Assembly: GCA_018398585.1 (NCBI GenBank)
Contig: JAGTTD010000015.1
Location: forward strand, 2,857,001 to 2,921,000
Length of the DNA stretch: 64,000 bases
Origin: Simmondsia chinensis
Lineage: Eukaryota > Streptophyta > Magnoliopsida > Caryophyllales > Simmondsiaceae
Reading direction: 5' to 3'
The notes beneath the pieces are model-generated. The model worked only from the letters and a program-made list of their open reading frames with translations, was not told the DNA's origin and ran no database searches. This document shows, piece after piece, positions 25,001-36,199 of this stretch; positions within the stretch are counted from its first letter, which is position 1; each line of letters starts with the position of its first letter. Both the position numbers and the translations under genes were made by a program.

Positions 25001-28000
25001 TTCTCCTTTAAAACAAAACTAAAAGCAAAATCTAAAATTTTTATAGACAAAAATACCCGAATGAAAGCATATTTTACAAAAGTGCTTATACGAAAAATAC
25101 TTATGAAAAAAAGCAAATTTCCCACAATTTGGCCAAATAGGCCCTCATTACCACCAAACTATACACAATTTAAGCAAGAAACCCATACAATTAGACCTAC
25201 ACTCAAATTTGTACACAATTTAAGCAAGAAACACATACATATAGCCAGACCGATGAATGACACTATCAATACGCTCAAACTATATGCAATTTAAGCAAGA
25301 AACACATAAATAGTCTGACCCATAAACAATGCTATCAATACACTCAAACTGTAAGCAAGAAACGCATATATAGCAGCAGCAACAACAACAACATACCCAG
25401 TGGCTCAAGGGCTCCCGCATAAGAAGGGTCCGGGTACGCAGCCTTACCCTTTCAGAGTGTAACCCTGGCGAGAGCTGTTTCTGATGGCCCCCAGCCTGAC
25501 AGGGTTGGCAACACGAGGACTTCCCAGGAGGTCACCCATCCTGGTACTACTCTCGCTCAAGAATGCTTAATTTCGGAGTTCTAATGGGATCCGGTGTCTT
25601 AGTGCTTGGTAAATGAACCCTAAGAAACGCATATATAGCCAGACCCGTAAATTACGCTACCAGTACACTCAAACTGCACGCAATTTAAGCAAGATAAAGA
25701 AATACCGAGGACGACGGGAGCAAGAGAGAGCCAGAGAGTTATGGGGATAGACTGGCCAAGGATGAACTGAGAAGCAGCAGCATTGAAGAAGGGCTCCAGG
25801 GCTTTGACAGTGTGGGTGAATGACACTGCCACTGCTGCAAATGATACGTTGCTGGTTACATGTCCCAGTGCGTGACACACTGCTACTGGTATCAGCAGCT
25901 TCAGTAGTGTCCCATCTATTGGCTACACATACACAAACACAGCAAACAGTTGTTAGTATAAATGGGGTTAAACCCGGCCTAGAACTGGAACCTGAACTGA
26001 CTCCACTTAAATGACACAAGAACAGAGATGACTCGGAATAGAAAGGCTTGATATATGATTTATGTTTGACCCAAAACGCGAAATGGTCCAACTTGAATGA
26101 CTCAACCGTAATCGACTTAGACCTGACTCTATCTGACCCCAAGTTTAAAGTGATCCTAACCCCTTTGGTAAAATACGGTATTGGACTTAACATGATCTAA
26201 TAGATAAGTGAATAATTCGGCTTAATACATTAAAATTTCAGCTTTAAGAGTTATGGACAGTGTTAGCCAATAACTGCAATAGAAGTATAGCACTTAGTAA
26301 AAGATGTATAATCAATAATTTACAAGTTAGAGCGATAAATTTAGCAAAACACAAAATATTGATACTTTATTATGTGCAGGTATTATTATTTTCAATTGTC
26401 ATTTTTTAACTAGAAAAAGAATCCGTATATGAGTATTTTATGAATAACATCAAGAAAAACCCGTATTTTTCTATACTATTGGTAACGATACATACACCCT
26501 TTTTAAATAGAAAACTACTAATACATTTCCGATTTATGTATTATACGGGATTTTTAAAAACAAAGATCCTATCTGATTGACCTGAAATTCGACATGAGCC
26601 ACTCAATTTCCAACAATATACAAAATTCAATTTTATTTAATTTTTTATTCTTTATGTTTTATTTCTGTGTTTAAAATGAAATGGAGGGAGAGGGAGAAAT
26701 GAAGAGAGAGAGAGAGAGAGAGAGAATAAATGGGCCTGGGCCCACAGAACTTACAGCACGTTTAGGAAGGCCCACGGCCCAGCTGACTAAGCAGTACACC
26801 ACTCCTACAAGCAGATGTATCACCGATACAAAGCTGCATATCCACGCAATCTTATCACTCGCAACACTTATTAACTTTTTAATAAACAAATTTAAAAAAA
26901 TTCACTTTTTATTTAAATAATGAAAAATTATATATTAGTATCTTGATTGATGTATTAATCTTTTAGTTAATAAACTCTGTAAAATAATATTTTACTTCAA
27001 AGGATATATATTTAACAACATACTACAAACAACTTGTATGTGTTAAGGACTTAACATGAGAGTGTAGTAAATATCTCACATAGAAGTTTTGAGAGTAAAA
27101 AGATCAATATATAAACTTAGTGGGTTACTCTACCTAATGGTAATTGGTTTTAGGATAAAATACCAATTGGGCTTATATGTGGATTTCATGCTGCCAACTA
27201 CATGGGTCGAGCCTGAACGCCCAGTCAATTTAACAGTACAACATGTAAAATGTAATTCTCATTAACAGCGTCACAACATTGCGGTTTGTTAAATACATGA
27301 AATTTTTGGACCCAAAAAATTGTTTCACAAAATTTGTCGACTGGAAAATTAATAAAGTAATGTATAACTTACCCTTTTATAATATTAGAAAGGATACAAC
27401 TTTTTTTTTTTTTTTTCTCAATAAAATACTATTAGAGTACAAAACTATTTCTGGGCCTTTATCCGTCAACTTAAGCTTTTGGGATAGATAGTGCCTTGAC
27501 ATGGTATCAGAGCGTCGTTGACCAGGAGGTCACGAGTTCGAATCTCAACAGCTCCTCATTTTTACTATTAAAACAATTTAAACACAAAATATGAAGTGAG
27601 CCTATGCATTATCCATACTTCAAGCCTAACTGGTATTCGCATGAGGGGGCATGTTAGAGTATAAAATCATTCTTGGGCCTTGACCCATTAGCTTAAACCT
27701 TAGGGATTGATGGTTCCTTGACAAATACGAACTTTGAAAGAATCGGGGATGAACTTCTAATCCAAAACCTCTAGTCTATAAATAAATAGCTAATCACTAA
27801 AACAATACAACAAATCCGAAATATCACAATATGGGAATATATTTCCTTATAACAAAACAATAACGACAGCCCAATACTTCAAAGAAACTCCGGCCAAGGG
27901 AGAGCTTACAGGGGGTGAAATGTACGTAATTCAAAAAACTATGGGTTGTATAGGTCCAAATATAGAATATCACAATGTGAGAATATATTTTACTTAAAAC

Positions 28001-30916
28001 AACAATGACAACTATAACAGGCCAGTGCCTCCAAGAGGCTTCCACCAACGCAGGAGTTGGAGTGAGATGTACGCAACTTTATCCCTACAAAGTAATACCC
28101 TGTAAAAAGACTATTTTTGAAAACCCCCTAACTCTAAAAGGAAATAAGAGAAATATACTTTTCTCCTTAAAACAAAAACAGAAAATCTCAAGTCGATCAA
28201 AAGCTAAAATTGTCGCGAAAAGAGGACTTTCTCTCTACCAAACGTAATACAAATTGGACTTACTAAGGATAAGGGAAGTAATTGTAGATCTTCTTGTTGA
28301 GTATGTTGAATATCACATTCAAAAAGTACCTGTACCAATAAAATCAAGACAGTGTTACAGTTACGATATTTTTATTAATATTAAGACAATTACAACATAA
28401 TGAGACTCAAAAGTCTTTATTATTACCCAGATATTAACAAAAACTATTATGATAATAACAGTAACCTATAATGAAACTCTAAATTTTTTTGATGATTAAA
28501 TGGAAAAATAAAAAAGTAAAAAGAAATAAATTCCATAAGTGACACTCACCACATGAAGAAGAAAAAACCGGTGACAAGAGCCGGGTACTTCTCCAAAAAC
28601 CCAACCTTTGCCTCCCTGAATTAAACCGGCCGGTTCATCCAAAAAACAAAACAAACCGATCGTTAGTCCGGTCAGTCCAACCGGATCCAAATCGATTCAA
28701 GTACTATGGGCACGTTTGATCTCGGATTAAAAATCATAGAATTAACAGTTGTTTATGTCATTATACTTTATATACTATGTTAATTTAGTCGCTGAATTTT
28801 TAAACTAAAAGAGTACCAACATGCAGGCATCAGATCCCATTAGAACATCGAAGTTAAGCGTGCTTGGACGAGAGTAGTACCAAGATAGGTGATCTCCTGG
28901 GAAGTCTTCGTATTGCACCCCTCAAGTTGAGGGCTATCGGAAACAGCCTCACTTCAGGGTAGCACCCTGAAGGGGTAAGACTGAGTACATCCATCCCCCA
29001 GACCCTACTTAGGCGGGAGCCCTTGGGGCACTGAAAATGTTGCTTTTTTGCTTTAGTCGATAAACTTTTAGTTGTCAATTTGGACCATGTACAATAAATT
29101 GTTCAAATTAAGTCCAATAATCACATTAACATTGATTTTTTACTAAAATAGGAATGTTAATTATCACTTGTATAAGTTTGCCACTTCAAGTGGGATCTTC
29201 AACGTTTACATATGGTCAACGAGTCTTTCAAATGCTAATTAATATTCCGATTTCAATTACAAAGCAGTGTTAATTTTCATTATTGGACCTGATCTAAGGG
29301 TTAAATTAGCTCAATTAAAAGTTTAAAGCTAAATTAATGTACTAGATAAAGAAGTAGGATTAATCCATTAATTATTATCTTCACAAAAATATTTCAAGTT
29401 CCATAATTTTGAAAATTTTTCAAATATTTTCAATTACCAGCTACCCGCTTTTAATCAAATACAGTATAATCTCGATAAATTAATACCCTTAAAAGCATAA
29501 AAATTTATTAATTAATCGAGATATTATTTACCATATTGGTCTCAAGTTGGGACCGGCCAAAAATATTATTTAATTAATGTTATTAATTTATCGAGTATTC
29601 GAGTTATACTGTATTATGAAACTTTTAATTTTTTACTCAGTAATTTTCCTAATATTTATAAATTTATCAAATTAATCTCTTATTTTATGTCATTAAAATA
29701 GTGCATATTTCAGTTTGTGATCAGATCATCCTCCATTCATGACTAACACTAAATAAAAACAAAGAAATAAGGAATTAATTTATTATAAAACAAGCATAAC
29801 ATTATTATTAGAGTAAAATTATTATTATCAGAGTAAAATTATTATTTCTAAGGCAATTCTATATCAATAATTGTCATGATAATAACAATTCTCTAAAATA
29901 AATATATGATATTATGGATCAATTTAACAAAGTTATGAACATTATTGACTAACATAATTTGAAAAAAAAAAAACCTATGGATGTACAAGGCTGGTTAATC
30001 TTTTTAACAACTTAGCCGGCAAAAAAGCTCTTTTTGATAGCGAGGCTTGTACGTGATTGTTATATCTTTTTTATAGTTTAAATAGAAAGATAAAAAAATT
30101 ATTTTATAATTAAATAAAAAATATAAAACTAAATATTTTTGATAACATAATTCAGAAAAGTATTTTAAAATTTTTACTAAATCTTCACCGCTATAATATA
30201 CTTTTATTTGTTTTTACCGCCCCCACTTACGATGACCCCTTTTACTGTCTTGTTTTGCTACACTCATCACTCTCTACTACCATAACTAAATATTATCATA
30301 ATTTTCTCTAGCCTACAATTATTAATTATTTTATATTATTAAGTTATTTTTCTGATTATAATAGACAAATTCTTTTTAAACTTGTATATAAATATTTTAT
30401 TCTATAAAAAAGATCTTTATGTACTAAATAATCAAAAATCTTCCGGTAAAAGAATACAGATCTTAAATAGATATATTTTATTAGTAAATAAAATACTAAT
30501 TTTATTACAAAGATATTATTTTTATAAAAAGCAAAGATTATGCTTTAACCATTAATTAATTCTTCGAGACTAAAAAAAAAACCATTAATTAAATTTATTT
30601 AATCCAAAACCAGACGTGCCCCTAGGAAAAACGGACCTCACCCGGGGGAATCACCCTCAGCCGGCGACGAAGCAGCGGCGGAGCAAGGCCGGACCGGACT
30701 CTCTCTCTTTCCCACCGGTCCACCGCCGTGAACCGGACTCACCTCCACCAGCAACGCCGGCCGGAGCTGCCTCCCCCATATCAGATTCCCCCCGTCCTTC
30801 ACCCCACCCACCGCCCTCACGGTAGACACTGCGGCGGCGGAGAAATCTCTGGCCGGCCTCCTCAGCCGCGGCAGGGTGGCGGTTACGGCGGCGCGTGAGA
30901 GCACTCGAGACTCCAT
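22011..30916 (-). CDS. TPT: Chloroplast triose-phosphate/phosphate translocator, 10 exons
   Basis: It exchanges stromal triose phosphate for cytosolic phosphate across the inner chloroplast envelope, exporting fixed carbon. Exons in gene order: 30642-30916, 28550-28615, 28264-28329, 26755-26833, 25706-25922, 24339-24451, 24166-24243, 23400-23516, 22276-22375, 22011-22150. They sum to 1251 nt (416 aa) and phases agree at every junction. Exon 1 gives a Ser/Arg/Ala-rich transit peptide starting [10 protein letters not shown]. Later exons give hallmark family stretches: [60 protein letters not shown] and [20 protein letters not shown]; the last holds the Lys-Arg pair linked to phosphate binding. 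The family is about 410 aa. Introns carry five 5S-SINEs and many other repeats. Intron 8 uses a GC donor. The last ~10 residues are encoded by a CT repeat, so the true end may differ. Confidence 0.95.
22377..23006 (+). repeat. Two tandem TRIM LTR copies in TPT intron 8
   Basis: The first starts TGTCAAGAAGTTCACATG at 22377, touching the exon 9 acceptor, and is interrupted by SINE copy B. The second starts near 22842 (TATAAGAACTTTACATG) and ends near 23006. Both carry the family block GATCAATATATAAA. The ends are approximate and no duplication was found. Confidence 0.6.
22410..22655 (-). mobile_element. 5S-SINE, copy B
   Basis: It is full length and in the sense of TPT. It has a perfect 17-bp duplication TGTCAGTATGGTTAAAA (22393-22409, 22656-22672) and sits inside a TRIM LTR. 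The head starts GAGAGGGTACCAACAC and ends with the GGAAGTTCTCGTGTTGC-like 5S end; the tail is GCTGGGAATGTTGC followed by T-rich sequence. Confidence 0.92.
23040..23345 (+). repeat. RTE LINE 3'-end fragment
   Basis: It contains TTGGAGGCCCTTAAACACAG, GGGGTAAGGCCACATACATC and GGGAGCCCTCGAGGCACT, then TTGTTG. It has no 5S head. The T/G-rich stretch upstream resembles LINE 3' regions at 32170 and 53074. Confidence 0.65.
23848..24069 (-). mobile_element. 5S-SINE, copy C
   Basis: It lies in TPT intron 7, sense orientation. The 20-bp duplication TACCCAAATGGAGTCGGAAA occurs at 23828-23847 and 24070-24089. The 3' end is TTGC plus about ten T. Confidence 0.92.
24487..24728 (+). mobile_element. 5S-SINE, copy D
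   Basis: It lies in TPT intron 5, antisense. The perfect 20-bp duplication TTAGTACACTCAAACTGTAT occurs at 24467-24486 and 24729-24748. It carries the full 5S head (CCTAAGAGGGTATCAACACG start). Confidence 0.93.
24749..25356. repeat. Degenerate ~65-bp tandem repeat in TPT intron 5
   Basis: The phrases CACTCAAACT, ATTTAAGCAAGAAAC and CATAAACAATGC recur about six times with divergence. SINEs D and E are inserted at copies of this unit, and their target duplications include unit sequence. Confidence 0.6.
25375..25621 (-). mobile_element. 5S-SINE, copy E, ancestral-looking
   Basis: The 18-bp duplication AAGAAACGCATATATAGC occurs at 25357-25374 and 25622-25639. The head reads ACCAAGCACTAAGACACCGG and TACCAGGATGGG, closer to true 5S rRNA than other copies. 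The tail is (TTG)n, like the RTE LINEs. Confidence 0.92.
27041..27235 (+). repeat. Solo TRIM LTR in TPT intron 3
   Basis: It runs TGTTAAGGACTTAACATG to AATTTAACA and matches the LTRs of the complete TRIM at 58571-59131. Flanks are GTATG and GTACA, not a convincing duplication. Confidence 0.7.
27430..27723 (+). mobile_element. Complete 294-bp miniature LTR retrotransposon
   Basis: Two 72-bp LTRs (27430-27501 and 27652-27723) both end CCTTGACA. TGGTATCAGAGC, the initiator methionine tRNA primer site, abuts the first LTR (27502-27513). The purine tract GAGGGGGCA abuts the second. Perfect AATAC duplications flank the unit (27425-27429 and 27724-27728). It has no coding capacity, so it must have moved with borrowed enzymes. 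The interior has a B-box-like GAGTTCGAATCTC. Confidence 0.9.
27996..28140 (-). repeat. RTE LINE 3'-end fragment in TPT intron 3
   Basis: The reverse strand gives the LINE tail (GTACATCTCACTCCAACTCC, ...GGAGGCACTGGCC) and a degraded (TTG)n end. Partly similar flanks (GAATATATTTTACTTAAAAC, GAAATATACTTTTCTCCTTA) may be an old duplication. Confidence 0.5.
28805..29051 (+). mobile_element. 5S-SINE, copy F
   Basis: It lies in TPT intron 1, antisense. The head and tail are complete, ending GTTGCTTTTTT. The flanks TTTAGTCGCTGAATTTTTAA and TTTAGTCGATAAACTTTTAG look like a diverged duplication. Confidence 0.88.
29462..29611. mobile_element. Emigrant/pogo-type MITE in TPT intron 1
   Basis: The terminal repeats CAGTATAATCTCGATAAATT and (reverse) CAGTATAACTCGAATACTCG lie within a TA target duplication (29460-29461, 29612-29613). 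The end sequence resembles the Arabidopsis Emigrant terminus. Confidence 0.75.
29614..30641. other. Rest of TPT intron 1
   Basis: Very AT-rich, no repeat boundary or coding signal seen. Confidence 0.5.
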
Positions 30917-31177
30917 AGTGTTAGAGAGAGGAGAGAGAAGGTTTGCTAGTTTTGTGTGGGTGAATGTATGGGGAGGGCCAATAGAGATTATTTTTTAGAA
31001 TTCTGAAGTTTTTGGTAGGGTACGGTGCAGGCGTAGTGTAATACAGTGCACCACTAATTACACCAATCGCAACAGAAATTTTAATTTTAAATCTTATTTT
31101 CTGCACAGTAAAAAAAGGTGGCTTTATTCAAAAATGGTGCTTCTCCTTCCTTATAATGCCCCTTTTTCAGCGACATT
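30917..31177 (-). promoter_or_regulatory. TPT 5' leader and proximal promoter
   Basis: Directly upstream of the TPT start is a CT-rich leader (minus strand), then a CCAAT motif (plus-strand GCCAATAG, about 30978). No clear TATA box was seen. The stretch is short because a hAT-like element begins at 31178. Confidence 0.45.
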
Positions 31178-31771
31178 TAGGGGTGTAAAGGAGCCGAGCC
31201 GAGCATCCCCTTATTCAAACTCGGTTCGTTAAGATTTATTGAGCTCGAGTTCGAGCCGAGAGCTCTTATTGAGCTTTCCAACCCTTTGTTCGAGCCCAGA
31301 TCATTAAGATTTTGTTGTGTTTGAAGCTCGGTTCGGCTCGGCTCGTTAAGCTAATCAAGCTGATTCGAGCTCCTTCTCAAGCCGAGCCGAGTTTGTTATC
31401 GAATGAAATCGAGCTCATAACAAACACGAGCTTATTATCGAGTCGAGCTCTCTATTGAGCCGAGTTATTCGAATTGCTATCGAACCATTATTGAACTATA
31501 TTGGAGTTAATATTAACTGCTAACGAGCTCTTAACGAGTTTTTTAACAAGCTTTTAACGAGTTCTTAATAAGCCCTTAACGAGCTCTTATCAAACTGTTC
31601 ACGAATATTAACGAGTCGGGCACCCCCTTGTTCGAACTCGGCTCGTTAAGCTTATCGAGCCTGCTCGAACTCGGCTCGATAAGTTATCGAGCCCCAATTA
31701 TGAACACGAAAGAGCCATAATCGATTTCGAACACGAGTAGTTTATCGAACGTTCGGTTCGTTTACCCCTTA
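31178..31771. mobile_element. hAT-like non-autonomous element rich in GAGC/CTCG
   Basis: It begins TAGGGGTGTAAAGGAGCCG and ends TCGTTTACCCCTTA (inverted). Flanking octamers GCGACATT and GCCATATC agree at 5 of 8. The interior repeats GAGCTCG-type motifs. Relatives lie at 41255-41637 and 45005-47330. Confidence 0.6.
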
Positions 31772-31929
31772 GCCATATCTTAATATTTTGTAGTTATTAC
31801 AATGATCGATATTTTATTAATGGGTGATGTTATTTTTATTATTTTAATATGCATGGTGAAAATATATTTAATAGAAAACACTATTAAAAAAAAATAACTA
31901 ACTACAATAACGATAAGTTACTTAATAAA

Positions 31930-32515
31930 ATGTTTTATAGAAAGAGACCGACCACTATCCCTACCAGGAGATGCAAACAACTCTATATTATATACAGAAA
32001 GAAGGGGAGAGGTCGGTCAAAGAAGAGTTGGATAGAGATGATTCGACTTGACACCTATCTCAACCTAAATGAGGTAATGACCATAGATAGAATTGAGTGG
32101 AGGATTACTATTAATGTAATCGATATAGCAGTTTAGGATCGAGAAGCACTTCTAAGCTAGTACCGGTGCCCCGAGGATTTTACACATGCATGTTTGATTA
32201 TACGCACTTATGCCATATGTTGATTGCTTATTGTTTTTATTGTCTATCGCCTTGTTGTTTTATTGCCTATTCACTTCTACATATTCGCTACTTTCTATAT
32301 GCTTGCTATTTGTCGCTATATATACTCTTATACTTAGATGCTTGTATACTTTATATTTTATGCTTTCATGCTTTTCAGGTTGAGGGTTCTTAAAAATAGC
32401 TTCTCGATAGGGTAACACCCTAAAGAGGTGAGGCTGCATACATTCCAACCCTCCCAGACTCTCCCTATGTTGGTGCTCTTGAGGCAATAAATATGTTGTT
32501 GCTATTGTTGTTGTT
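31930..32515 (+). repeat. Decayed RTE LINE 3' fragment
   Basis: A frame at 31930-32136 resembles the end of the RTE protein (GRGRSKKSWIEMIRLD, DRIEWRITINV). It is followed by the usual LINE 3' region (GGTTGAGGGTTCTTAAAAAT, GGTGAGGCTGCATACATTCC) and (TTG)n at about 32492-32518. Confidence 0.75.
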
Positions 32516-32883
32516 GTATAGAAATTCAATTAATGTGACAATCAACAGGTCCTAGTTCTATGGGTCAAGGTCACAACCAGGGGTGCCAAATATGTCGTGT
32601 CGTGTTGTATTCGTGTTCGTGCTATACGAGGGGGTCTTAGAATAGGGTCAAACTAAATCCGACCCATTTAATGAACGGCTTAGAAACTTTCAACCCTTAC
32701 CCAATCCAATTATTAAACGGATAATCCGCGGGTTACCCATTTAATTATATTGGTGACTTTTTTTCATTAAATGCTAGTTTTTTAACTTACAAATATGTTA
32801 ATAATACACTTCATGGTTGATAATACTAATAAATACTTGTTATATTTATAACTATTAAAATAAACTATCAAATTAATATTACT

Positions 32884-34162
32884 CGGGCCATTAAGGACAT
32901 GTATGATGAGGCACATACTAATGTGCGCACAGAGAAAGGGGAGACAGACACTTTTTCTATTACAGTTGGGGTGCACCAGGGTTCTGCCTTGAGTCCCTTT
33001 CTGTTCATTCTAGTGATGGATGAGCTCACTAGACACATCCAAGGAGAGGTACCTTGGTGTATGCTTTTTGCAGATGACATAGTTTTGGTAGGGGATTCCC
33101 GAGCGGACATAAACGAGAAGTTGGAATTGTGGAGAGGTGCTTTAGAATCGAAGGGTTTAAGGATTAGCAGATCTAAGACTGAGTACTTGGAATTCAAATT
33201 CGATCATTCCACCACGATTAGCACAGAGGAGGTCAAGATCGAATCGGAGACCTTACCGAGTAAGGAAAGTTTCAAATACCTGGGATCCATGATACACCAG
33301 AATGGCGAGGTGGATGAGGATGTTAATAACAGGATTAAAGTAGGCTGGCAGAAGTGGAGGATGGCATTCGGGGTGCTGTGTGATAGAAAGTTCCCGTTAA
33401 AGCTAAGGGAAAATAATATAGGACGGTAGTAAGACCGGCAATGTTATATGGGGTAGAGTGTCGACCAATGAAACAGAATCAGACACAGAGGATGAAGGTA
33501 GCAGAGATGAGGATGCTGCGCTGGATGTGTGGCCACACAAGGAAGGATAGGATTAGGAACGATGTAATAAGAGGTAAACTGGGTGTAGCCTCGATCGAGG
33601 ATAAATTGCGGGAGCACCGCCTAAGATGGTTTGGACATGTTAGCAGGAGACCGACTACAGCCCCAGTCAGGAGGTGTGAACAGCTTCAGACGATGCTAGG
33701 TAGAAGAGAGAGGGGAAGGCCAAAGAGGAGTTGGCTGGAGACGATCCGTCACGACTTAACCCACCTAAACCTGGGAGAGGAGATGGCCTTAGATAAGGCA
33801 CGATGAACGGCTAGCATAAGGGTAGCGGATGTGGCAGCGTAGAAGAGGGCGGCGAGCGATTTGTAGTTTGAGATTCCTAAGCAGTCATAGCTGCATGTGG
33901 TGCACTTATATGCTGATTAGTTTATTCTCTGATGACTCGGCTGTTTTCTTGGCTTACATACATACTTAAATGCTTGCATGTCTATTTCCTTCATTCATTT
34001 GGCGATAAATTGATGGTTTTATTTGCAAGCGCTCCTGTACTTCAGGTTGGGGGTCCTCGGAAACAGTGTCCTTTCCACTCGGAAGGGGTATGGCTGCGTA
34101 CATATACCCCTCCCAGACCCTGCTTTTGCGGGAGCCGCGAGGCACTGGGATTGTTGTTGTTG
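32884..34162 (+). mobile_element. RTE-type LINE, 5'-truncated
   Basis: The perfect 18-bp duplication TATCAAATTAATATTACT occurs at 32866-32883 and 34163-34180. It encodes the reverse transcriptase from the FADD catalytic box (MLFADDIVLV, about 33060) to the C-terminal WFGHVSRRP...RRCEQL region. A one-base disruption near 33425 splits the frame and a TGA follows at 33804. The 3' end is the shared LINE/SINE tail ending (TTG)n. Confidence 0.93.
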
Positions 34163-34210
34163 TATCAAATTAATATTACTAAATATAGTTCAATTATCTT
34201 CACTCAAAAA

Positions 34211-34218
<8 letters not shown>

Positions 34219-34260
<42 letters not shown>
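34219..34260. repeat. (AT)n microsatellite
   Basis: About 20 AT units after an A run, within the hAT-like element. Confidence 0.95.
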
Positions 34261-34262
<2 letters not shown>

Positions 34263-34480
34263 ACAATAATGTATTACTTAAATGCCTAATATAACTATAT
34301 AAACGGGTCAATCGTGTTGAAAACGAGTTACACGGGTCAAATTCAAATTTAACCCAATTACCTAAATGGGTTAAACGGGTCAACCCAAATTCAACTCGTT
34401 GACCCAAACCCGTTATCTTCGTGTCATACATGTGTCATATTATCGTGTCGTGTTAAATTTTACCGACCCTTGTCACAACC

Positions 34481-36100
34481 ATAAGTTACCTAATAAATGT
34501 TGGGGAAATTGTTATAGTAAAAGAGAGAGGTGATGAAAATCAAAGTCAGAAAGGAAGGCAGGATATTCGTGAAGGATTGGGTAATCTTATCCTTAAAACT
34601 CCTGAACGAGTGGCTGGTAAGCATGGGCTCGTCTTGGCCATCCTCCTTGTATTTTTCAACTCCCTTATCTATTTTCTCTCCTTTTTCTTCTTTATTTATT
34701 TATTTTGGTATATCGGAATTTCTTAACATCGATACAAAATTAAACCAAATTAAATCAAATAGATTGATCGGGTAATAATCGAGTACAAGGTCAAAGACTA
34801 TACCGCTTAAGGATCAATTCGATTTTAAATCAAATTCTATACGGAACATGAACTAGATTAGGGTTAAATTGGTGCAGACAAAAAAAAAAAGTGTCGCATA
34901 TTGAGTTTTCTACTTTGTGGGTCTAGTACAAGCCCGGACCATTATTCACCCTTCCAACCAAGATCTTAGAAAGGCCTTACTGGGATTATATCAGGTCTTT
35001 GGGTTCGTCGAGTATTAAACCAAATTAGGTAGTAAATTGGCCGTAATTATAACTAGAATCGAGGATAAGACTATACATAAGCTACTCCAACTCAAATGAG
35101 TTCACTATTCCAATTTGTTATAATTATTTGACTATGCTTTTCGAAATTCGACTGATGATCAAACACCAGAAACTTAGAAATATTCCCATTTAGGCCACCC
35201 AATTAAACCTTCATTTTGACTTTGCGAGAGTAACATACAATATGGTAAATTGAAGTGGATGGTATTATCATTTATGATGATTAATCAACATTCTATTTAA
35301 GGGTTAATATAAGTCATCGAAAATTAGTTCACTGCAAAAATAGTCATCAAGTTGGCAATGGAGGCAAAGTATAGGTTAGCTGCAAATCTTTCAAAACATT
35401 ACACACTAAGAGAAATTACATGTCACTTGCCCATTCTTCTATTAGTTCTTTTTCCTCGAGCAACATTGATGATCTTTACTGGCAATTACTAAAGTCAATG
35501 GAGAATTGGTATAGTAATAGAATCTTCTTGTCGACATCACTGTGATTGCCCAAGCTATACTGGCAGAATAAGACGACATTTAGACAAAAGAACGTATACA
35601 TAAAAGGTTTGTTTTTCTTTGTTCAATAGATAAAAAGGTCGTTAGAAGAGGACATTTTACAATAATGGGTATATAGCACCAATTAAATCTACTCATACGA
35701 GCAATAGAAACAATTGTTTTGCAACAAAAGAAATGGACCTCGAACTTCACTTATCACCTCTTTAGGTCATTGATACCATATAGATGCTTGCTTACGATGT
35801 TGTTGTTGATGTCATCGACAAATATGCGAGGACTGCAAAAAGCATCATAATGGAATACTAGAAGGGTTGTTACTTCAATTATTTATATCTTTGAATGGTA
35901 AATATTAGAGAGAACTAGGTGACAGATATATATAAAGACTATTAGTAGAAGGTGGGCATTGTAGCTCCCATAGAATCTAGGTAACATGCCTTCGGTATCT
36001 TGATTGATTCTGTAGCTGCTAATAGCATTTAGCGCGCTTGATTACCACCACCAACCTATTTTTCAGCGTGGTAGGCGACGGGTGTAAACTACCAGTATTT
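34481..36100. other. Intergenic, no gene recognised
   Basis: No convincing open frame or repeat boundary. The right part may be a degraded extension of the gypsy relic that follows. Confidence 0.45.
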
Positions 36101-36199
36101 AGAGCTGTGAGGGATTTAGTGGGCATCTAGGAGGAGACTGGCTACAATTCTAACATTATCCTATTCTATTAGGTGGTTGTGACATGGTTATAGGATATC

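Larger units (their letters stand above)
32579..34471. mobile_element. hAT-like element with an RTE LINE inserted inside
   Basis: It begins AGGGGTGCCAAATATG and ends TACCGACCCTT within the perfect duplication GTCACAACC (32570-32578, 34472-34480). The interior has GGGTCAA/TTGACCC-rich ends. Without the LINE it would be about 600 bp. Confidence 0.75.

Noticed and set aside
27502..27560. tRNA gene
   Set aside because: TGGTATCAGAGC and a B-box-like motif are present, but no cloverleaf can be drawn and the sequence is the interior of a miniature LTR element.
34023..34294. Open frames over the LINE tail and AT repeat
   Set aside because: Simple repeat translation (Tyr-Ile repeats).
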